5,166 nucleotides of DNA from Bacillota bacterium (GTDB lineage: Bacteria; Bacillota; Syntrophomonadia; Syntrophomonadales; Syntrophomonadaceae). Shown here one piece after another: positions 1 through 3,216 of this stretch. The notes beneath the pieces were generated by a model, which worked only from the letters and a program-made list of their open reading frames with translations, made no database searches and was not told the origin of the DNA. The DNA is taken from the NCBI GenBank assembly GCA_017861475.1, contig JAGFXV010000138.1, positions 1 through 5,166 on the forward strand, given 5' to 3'. Position 1 is the first letter of the stretch. Every line of letters begins with the position of its first letter. A program made the position numbers and the translations under genes.

Positions 1-1400
1 GCGGCCTGTTCTGCTGAAGGCGTGTTGTTGGCCAGGAAATATTTCAGCAATTCGACCTGCTCGCGGAATTTCAAGACATTGACTTGATTAAATCCCTCAT
101 AACACAGGCTGTAATCGCCGAAGCGAACTTCCTTCAAGCCGCCGGCTTTCTGTTTGTACACGTAATTGTCATTGGCAATGTCATTACGTTTGGGTATATA
201 AGGGAAGTCCACCGAACCAAAGAAATAAGGTTTGAAGAATTTATTTACCAGGGCCATGTTCACATGGGTGGTTCCTTCCAGACGAGGCATCATGCCGGCG
301 TCACGGATAAATAATTCCATGAAGGTATCCTGTTCCATACCCTTGGCACCAACGATATCCAGCAGCATTTGCGAGATCTTGTCACCCTGGCTGCATACTT
401 TCATTTTAAGAATCGCATTATACATCAGATAACGGCGATCTTCATCAGAAGCGGAACGGAAATAATCCATACATCTCAACGCATACAGCTTCATGGTGAT
501 CAGACGCAAATACGATTCAGTGAACAATCTTCTAACATGCGAGAATGCATAGACCGGTTTGCCGTAAAGTTCACGGTTGCAGGTATGATGCAGACATTCA
601 TAAAGAGCGTGGGTAGCTTCACCGATCGAGGCCCAGCCAACCATACATTTGCCGATATTTACCGTATTCAAGGCGGAATCCCAGGCATGCGGTCCGCGGG
701 AGAGAATGTCCGCATCAGTGACCGGATAATCATTAAGATTGAACTCAGCCACATAAGCGCAATGTGCGCCATTCGTGTTGATTTTCTTTACCAGTTCATA
801 GTTGGGATGTTTGGTATCTACAACAAAGAAAACATATTCGCCAGTATCAGCGAATTTGCCGAATACAGACAATAACGCAGCTTTGTTGCCGTTGCCGATG
901 TAATATTTGTTGCCTTTGGCCCGATAGGTCCCGTCGCCATTCGGATAGAGGGTCATTTCATCAGAGTAGATATCGTTGCCGTGGGCCCGCTCAGAAAGGC
1001 CAAAACCGAAAATGCCGCCTTCTCTGAGTAGTTGAGCTGCTTTATGTTTTACTGCTTCATTGTTGCCTAAAAAGATAGGTCCCAGGCCCAGTATGGTTAC
1101 CTGATAGAGATATTGAAAATGGAGGGCATAGAAACCTGAAACTTCATTAAACTCACCTACCCGCCAAAGATCCCAGCGTGAATCTTCTTTTCCGTATCCG
1201 GCGGGAGTTAACAAATCAGCAAATATTTCTTCTTTTCCAATGAAATCAACATAGTCCTGATACCAGGTGAAGTTTTTATCATCTTCTTTAATGCTGTCCA
1301 AACCTTTGTTCTCAAAAAATTCGATGGTCTTGAGCATGATTTCCCTGGCCCGAGGATCCAAATGTTCTTTATTATAGTTTTTGGGGTTGAATAATACCAT
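1..1400 (-). CDS. Acyl-CoA dehydrogenase family protein, atypical and extended (C-terminus cut by window edge)
   Basis: An open frame of 466 codons runs from ATG at 1400 to the left edge without a stop, so the C-terminus is missing. The family consists of FAD flavoenzymes that oxidise the alpha-beta bond of acyl-CoA thioesters and pass electrons to ETF. Visible landmarks are FGFGLSERAHGND (residues 131-143), which replaces the usual LTEPxxGSD flavin/substrate motif. YYIGNGN (166-172) stands where W-I-x-NG is normal. NRELYGKPV lies in the C-terminal helical domain. RLEGTTHVN (373-381) has E375 at the place of the catalytic base of MCAD-type enzymes. At least 80 residues follow this motif, whereas typical members end soon after it, so this is a long subfamily. 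ATG 1400 is chosen because AGGAAGGAA lies 5 nt upstream. No neighbouring ETF or thiolase gene is visible, so substrate is unknown. The family call is firm; dehydrogenase rather than oxidase activity is inferred. Confidence 0.88.
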   Translation of the reverse strand, partial: MVLFNPKNYNKEHLDPRAREIMLKTIEFFENKGLDSIKEDDKNFTWYQDYVDFIGKEEIFADLLTPAGYGKEDSRWDLWRVGEFNEVSGFYALHFQYLYQVTILGLGPIFLGNNEAVKHKAAQLLREGGIFGFGLSERAHGNDIYSDEMTLYPNGDGTYRAKGNKYYIGNGNKAALLSVFGKFADTGEYVFFVVDTKHPNYELVKKINTNGAHCAYVAEFNLNDYPVTDADILSRGPHAWDSALNTVNIGKCMVGWASIGEATHALYECLHHTCNRELYGKPVYAFSHVRRLFTESYLRLITMKLYALRCMDYFRSASDEDRRYLMYNAILKMKVCSQGDKISQMLLDIVGAKGMEQDTFMELFIRDAGMMPRLEGTTHVNMALVNKFFKPYFFGSVDFPYIPKRNDIANDNYVYKQKAGGLKEVRFGDYSLCYEGFNQVNVLKFREQVELLKYFLANNTPSAEQA

Positions 1401-1405
1401 ATTGT

Positions 1406-1414
1406 TTCCTTCCT
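1406..1414 (-). promoter_or_regulatory. Ribosome binding site of the acyl-CoA dehydrogenase gene
   Basis: On the minus strand the purine run AGGAAGGAA ends 5 nt before the ATG at 1400. It is the only good Shine-Dalgarno match near the beginning of this frame and fixes the start codon. Confidence 0.7.
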
Positions 1415-1452
1415 TTCTTTTAAGAGTGCATAACGCAGTATCTGATTTTCTT

Positions 1453-1482
1453 ATAATGACTATAGCACAAAATTGTTGTAAA
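1453..1482 (-). promoter_or_regulatory. Candidate sigma-A promoter of the acyl-CoA dehydrogenase gene
   Basis: Two overlapping readings are possible on the minus strand. One is an extended -10, TGC-TATAGT (1459-1467), with no recognisable -35. The other is TTTACA (1477-1482), an 18-nt spacer and CATTAT (1453-1458). Either would start transcription roughly 45-55 nt before the ATG at 1400. The upstream DNA is almost pure A+T, as in UP elements. The general location is plausible, but the exact boxes are uncertain. Confidence 0.4.
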
Positions 1483-1510
1483 CCACAGTTCATATATATA
1501 AAGTATATTA

Positions 1511-1555
1511 ATAAATATATTTATAGTAAATATATTTAACGTAAATATATTTTAC
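1511..1555. repeat. Three tandem 15-bp near-palindromic AT repeats (putative operator array)
   Basis: Three consecutive 15-mers are visible: ATAAATATATTTATA, GTAAATATATTTAAC and GTAAATATATTTTAC. The core TAAATATATTTA is a perfect palindrome. It is exact at 1512-1523 and 1527-1538 and has one mismatch at 1542-1553, with a strict 15-bp period. The array lies about 60-105 bp upstream of the probable start of the acyl-CoA dehydrogenase transcript, after the end of the ZIP gene. Repeated dyads at this distance usually bind a dimeric regulator. I do not recognise the motif as a known box. An AT-rich curved or UP-like element is the alternative. Confidence 0.6.
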
Positions 1556-1594
1556 AAGTGGAATATCACGATCATCAATTATGAGGATCATTTG

Positions 1595-2299
1595 TCATAT
1601 ATAAGTAGCCAGGATGATTACCAACATTCCCAGTATTAATCCCCTCCAGCGAACTTTCTTGTTTTTATAACCAGCTTGGGGCCATAACTGAAACACAACC
1701 AGATAAAGCATGACACCGGAAGCCAGACCAAGCATAACAGATAAAAATCCTGGGACAAGGATTAACAGATAACGGCCCAACAAGGTTCCAAGCGGGGTAA
1801 TCAATGAAAGCAGCAGTGTCTGAAATAAAACGCGTCCCTTTTTCATGCCGCTCATTAATAATGGAGCGGCAATAGCCATTCCTTCCGGCATGTTATGTAT
1901 ACCTATTCCCATGGCAATCACCATTCCGGTTCTATTCTTCATTTCTTCTCCGAAGGCAATGGCCATCCCTTCCGGCAGATCATGCAGCGCAATCCCCAGC
2001 ATGATCATATACCCCAGACCAGCCAGGGTTTGGGCAGAATTAATCGAGCTATTCTGCATACTGCTGACAATAATCATAAACAGCGTTCCTGCAGCGACCC
2101 CTAATATTGTTTTGCTGCTATCACTGATCAAAGCAGAAGGCAACATGTCGAAAATGACGACGGCAGTCATGACTCCCGAAGCCAGCCCGAGGAAAAACGA
2201 AAGGCTGCGGTGACTCCATTTCTTGTTAAAAAATAGAATGACTGCGCCAATGGTCGTGCAGATCCCGGCCAGAAAACTCCAGAATAAAGCATTGCTCAT
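1595..2299 (-). CDS. ZIP-family divalent metal transporter
   Basis: This is an integral membrane protein of 234 aa that should move zinc or a related divalent cation into the cytoplasm, as ZIP/ZupT/GufA proteins do. About eight hydrophobic segments are visible. The two diagnostic metal-binding helices are present: HDLPEGMAIA (H106, D107, E110) in TM4 and HNMPEGMAIA (H135, N136, E139) in TM5. The block LGLASGVM occurs twice, at 37-44 and 190-197. This fits the known relation between TM1-3 and TM6-8 in ZIP folds. At the TM6 position where many relatives have an acidic ligand (EELIPE-like), this protein has FQLWPQ, with Q204 facing D51 of the first repeat. ATG 2299 is preferred over GTG 2308, because AGGGAG (2308-2313) is 8 nt from the ATG but directly abuts the GTG. 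The gene is divergent from the membrane protein at 2413. The exact metal is not known. Confidence 0.9.
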   Translation of the reverse strand: MSNALFWSFLAGICTTIGAVILFFNKKWSHRSLSFFLGLASGVMTAVVIFDMLPSALISDSSKTILGVAAGTLFMIIVSSMQNSSINSAQTLAGLGYMIMLGIALHDLPEGMAIAFGEEMKNRTGMVIAMGIGIHNMPEGMAIAAPLLMSGMKKGRVLFQTLLLSLITPLGTLLGRYLLILVPGFLSVMLGLASGVMLYLVVFQLWPQAGYKNKKVRWRGLILGMLVIILATYI

Positions 2300-2307
2300 A
2301 ATAACCA

Positions 2308-2313
2308 CTCCCT
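2308..2313 (-). promoter_or_regulatory. Ribosome binding site that decides the ZIP start codon
   Basis: AGGGAG on the minus strand sits 8 nt before the ATG at 2299. It touches the alternative in-frame GTG at 2308, leaving no spacing for that codon. The shorter, ATG-started protein is therefore favoured. Confidence 0.6.
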
Positions 2314-2359
2314 AGCTAAATACTTATGTTGGAACTGGTTATTTTAGGTATTTTTATTG

Positions 2360-2389
2360 CTGACATATTCTAATTGCAGATGGCATATT
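2360..2389 (+). promoter_or_regulatory. Weak candidate promoter of the TIGR04086-like gene
   Basis: CTGACA (2360-2365), an 18-nt spacer and CATATT (2384-2389) match sigma-A boxes at five and four of six positions. The leader would be under 20 nt, just enough for the ribosome binding site. A second possibility is TTGGAA (2329-2334) with TTTATT (2353-2358). Neither is strong. Confidence 0.25.
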
Positions 2390-2395
2390 TTACAA
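2367..2395 (-). promoter_or_regulatory. Candidate promoter of the ZIP transporter gene
   Basis: TTGTAA (2390-2395), a 17-nt spacer and TAGAAT (2367-2372) on the minus strand fit a sigma-A promoter with four and five of six consensus bases. The leader to the ATG at 2299 would be about 60 nt. The -35 box lies just upstream of the plus-strand gene's ribosome binding site, so the two divergent units overlap. I see no clear Zur, MntR or Fur box. Confidence 0.4.
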
Positions 2396-2397
2396 AA

Positions 2398-2408
2398 AGA
2401 GGGGGTGA
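2398..2408 (+). promoter_or_regulatory. Strong ribosome binding site choosing start 2413
   Basis: AGAGGGGGTGA is close to the full anti-Shine-Dalgarno complement and ends 4 nt before ATG 2413. It excludes the upstream in-frame ATG at 2374 as the main start. Confidence 0.75.
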
Positions 2409-2412
2409 ACTG

Positions 2413-2784
2413 ATGGGATTATTAAAATCAGTTGAATTGCAAGGATTGTTTAGATCATTGCTGTTTGGAGTGATTGCTTGTATTGTTGCATCCGTTGTTA
2501 TTTATTTATCGGGAATTGAGGAAACATTGACCGGAACGATCGGCAGGTTGATTTTAATTGGGTCTGTATTCTATGCGGCTTGCTATGTAAGCAAATCATA
2601 TGGCAGTAAAGGATTGATCCGAGGCCTTACCATGGGAGTTGTGTTTTATATTGTATTATTGATCGCTTCATTGATATTTCAGGAATCCAGAATTGATATC
2701 CAGAGCTATTTACTGAATTTGCTGATATGTCTTGGTTCTGGTGCTTTCGGGGGGATTCTGGGAATTGGACTTAATGCTGATTAA
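2413..2784 (+). CDS. TIGR04086-like four-helix membrane protein
   Basis: This 123-aa protein is almost entirely hydrophobic. Four likely membrane helices lie at about residues 12-34, 43-60, 68-89 and 99-120. Short charged loops carry E36/E37, K61-K66 and E91-R93-D95. There is no signal peptide, no cysteine pair and no catalytic motif. Size, helix number and glycine-rich last helix (GSGAFGGILGIGL) resemble the TIGR04086 membrane family of Clostridia and other Firmicutes, whose function is unknown; this assignment is from memory of the family, not a search. ATG 2413 is chosen over the longer ATG at 2374, because AGAGGGGGTGA lies directly upstream with proper spacing while 2374 has no ribosome binding site. 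The gene is divergent from the ZIP gene and stands alone on the plus strand. Its stop codon lies within a long inverted repeat. Confidence 0.8.
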   Translation: MGLLKSVELQGLFRSLLFGVIACIVASVVIYLSGIEETLTGTIGRLILIGSVFYAACYVSKSYGSKGLIRGLTMGVVFYIVLLIASLIFQESRIDIQSYLLNLLICLGSGAFGGILGIGLNAD

Positions 2785-2829
2785 ATAACTTAATAAGTTG
2801 GTGCTTGGCACCAACTTATTAAGTTATTT
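2783..2829. terminator. Perfect 22-bp inverted repeat with nested palindromes, probable terminator
   Basis: The arms 2783-2804 and 2808-2829 are perfectly complementary around a 3-nt loop (TTG). The inner part, TTGGTGC-TTG-GCACCAA, is GC-richer, and the outer part is AT-rich. The plus-strand gene's TAA (2782-2784) overlaps the left arm. A transcript would form a stem whose distal side is U-rich, so rho-independent termination of the plus-strand gene is likely, and the symmetry would let it act in both directions. Each arm also holds its own palindrome: AACTTA-A-TAAGTT at 2787-2799 and AACTTA-T-TAAGTT at 2813-2825. There is no long terminal U run. A dispersed repeat or mobile hairpin element is an alternative. 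Confidence 0.65.
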
Positions 2830-2841
2830 CGGAATATATGA

Positions 2842-2871
2842 TTGACCCGGCAGTTATACCTGCCGGGTCAA
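2842..2871 (-). terminator. GC-rich 12-bp hairpin between convergent genes, possible terminator of the microgenes
   Basis: TTGACCCGGCAG (2842-2853) pairs perfectly with CTGCCGGGTCAA (2860-2871) around a 6-nt loop. On the minus strand it lies about 40 nt after the stop of the 24-aa gene and is followed by TCATATATT, a poor U tract. On the plus strand AAAGCG follows, so it cannot be a normal terminator that way. Termination of the minus-strand unit is the most economical reading. Confidence 0.45.
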
Positions 2872-2912
2872 AAGCGTCAACCAGTTGTTATGATCGTATT
2901 ACAGCAGACAAA

Positions 2913-2987
2913 TCAACGGCTGATAAAGAAGAGGATTAATCCAGCCAGCAGGAATAATATTCCCATAACCAAGCCTGGATTTGGCAT
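2913..2987 (-). CDS. 24-aa single-helix hydrophobic microprotein (unrecognised)
   Basis: I do not recognise this gene. The frame opens with ATG 2987 and ends with TGA at 2913-2915. The peptide begins MPNPG, then carries an unbroken apolar stretch from L6 to I22 (with G9, A15 and G16), and ends in S-R. This is one membrane helix with a short outside or N-terminal tail and a C-terminal positive charge, consistent with N-out/C-in topology. The case for translation is a perfect AGGAGG at 2995-3000, 7 nt from the ATG, in otherwise non-coding DNA. It follows the SpoVM-like gene on the same strand, and a GC-rich hairpin follows it. A role as a small membrane regulator or a sporulation-stage peptide is possible but unproven. 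A type I toxin is less likely: no antisense RNA promoter is evident. Confidence 0.6.
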   Translation of the reverse strand: MPNPGLVMGILFLLAGLILFFISR

Positions 2988-2994
2988 ATTTTAA

Positions 2995-3000
2995 CCTCCT
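2995..3000 (-). promoter_or_regulatory. Perfect Shine-Dalgarno site of the 24-aa gene
   Basis: AGGAGG on the minus strand, followed by a 7-nt AT-rich spacer and ATG at 2987. This is the optimal Firmicute arrangement and the strongest single reason to accept the short frame as a gene. Confidence 0.75.
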
Positions 3001-3069
3001 TGGACAGCCGTCAAATACAAATTTGAATTTTCAAAACTTAAAACGATTCATTCTTTCTTCCAGAAAACG

Positions 3070-3135
3070 CTACCCCCATATTTTCATTAAAAGATCTCTC
3101 ACAAAAATCGGGATACGGAAATAATAAATACGCAT
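3070..3135 (-). CDS. spoVM: Probable stage V sporulation protein SpoVM (21 aa)
   Basis: SpoVM is a tiny amphipathic helix made in the mother cell. It recognises the curved outer forespore membrane and anchors SpoIVA, and so the coat and cortex; it also interacts with FtsH in Bacillus subtilis. The peptide starts MRIYYFRIP and ends LLMKIWG. Laid without gaps on the B. subtilis sequence as I remember it, M1, Y4, P9, F11 and G21 are identical. Positions 2, 3, 6, 7, 8, 12, 15, 16, 19 and 20 are conservative changes. P9 is the residue known to be critical for localisation. The protein lacks the last five residues of the 26-aa Bacillus form. ATG 3135 is favoured over the adjacent ATG 3138, since it puts proline at position 9 and lies 5 nt from AAGGGGTGA (3141-3149). 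A sigma-K-like promoter precedes it. The locus next to a helicase gene differs from Bacillus, where the neighbour is rpmB. Confidence 0.72.
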   Translation of the reverse strand: MRIYYFRIPIFVRDLLMKIWG

Positions 3136-3140
3136 CATTG

Positions 3141-3149
3141 TCACCCCTT
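3141..3149 (-). promoter_or_regulatory. Ribosome binding site of spoVM
   Basis: AAGGGGTGA on the minus strand matches the AAGGAGGTGA consensus with one base deleted. It ends 2 nt before ATG 3138 and 5 nt before ATG 3135, so spacing favours the second ATG. Confidence 0.7.
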
Positions 3150-3171
3150 CATAGTCTGTTTGCTTTTGACT

Positions 3172-3200
3172 TATACTATGAAGCGAGGTATAAAAATGTT
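3172..3200 (-). promoter_or_regulatory. Sigma-K/sigma-E-type (mother-cell) promoter before spoVM
   Basis: On the minus strand AACA (3197-3200) is followed by exactly 16 nt and then CATAGTATA (3172-3180). This fits the B. subtilis sigma-K consensus (mACm, 16-17 nt, CATAnnnTA) at every fixed base. The related sigma-E -10 (CATACAAT-like) matches at six of eight, but its -35 is poor. Transcription would begin about 30 nt before the spoVM ATG. The consensus is short, so chance is not excluded; the matching gene content raises confidence. Confidence 0.55.
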
Positions 3201-3207
3201 CACATTT
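3194..3207. repeat. Small inverted repeat over the spoVM -35 region, just after the helicase stop
   Basis: AAATGT-TC-ACATTT is a perfect 14-bp dyad that overlaps the proposed -35. Read on the minus strand as RNA it gives AAAUG-UGAA-CAUUU followed by UU. This is a weak hairpin that could partly terminate helicase transcripts. It could equally be an operator. Confidence 0.3.
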
Positions 3208-3216
3208 CTATTCTGT

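Noticed and set aside
369..875. 168-codon plus-strand frame
   Set aside because: It is a shadow of the acyl-CoA dehydrogenase gene on the other strand, with no ribosome binding site and no recognisable domain.
1571..1591. Imperfect dyad after the ZIP stop as a terminator
   Set aside because: GATCATCA/ATGAGGATC pairing has mismatches and no U tract follows, so it is too weak to call.
1845..2213. 122-codon plus-strand frame inside the ZIP gene
   Set aside because: It is antisense to conserved ZIP motifs and lacks a start signal; the hydrophobic look comes from the complementary membrane codons.
2838..2939. 33-codon plus-strand frame starting at ATG 2838
   Set aside because: It has no ribosome binding site, runs through a hairpin and is antisense to the well-supported 24-aa gene; the composition does not suggest a protein.
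2913..2987. Type I toxin interpretation of the 24-aa peptide
   Set aside because: No opposing promoter or antisense RNA structure is evident, and the strong ribosome binding site is exposed rather than sequestered.
3022..3035. TTTGAA-TT-TTCAAA dyad between the two microgenes
   Set aside because: Short, AT-only and without a U tract; it could be an operator, but chance is likely in such AT-rich DNA.
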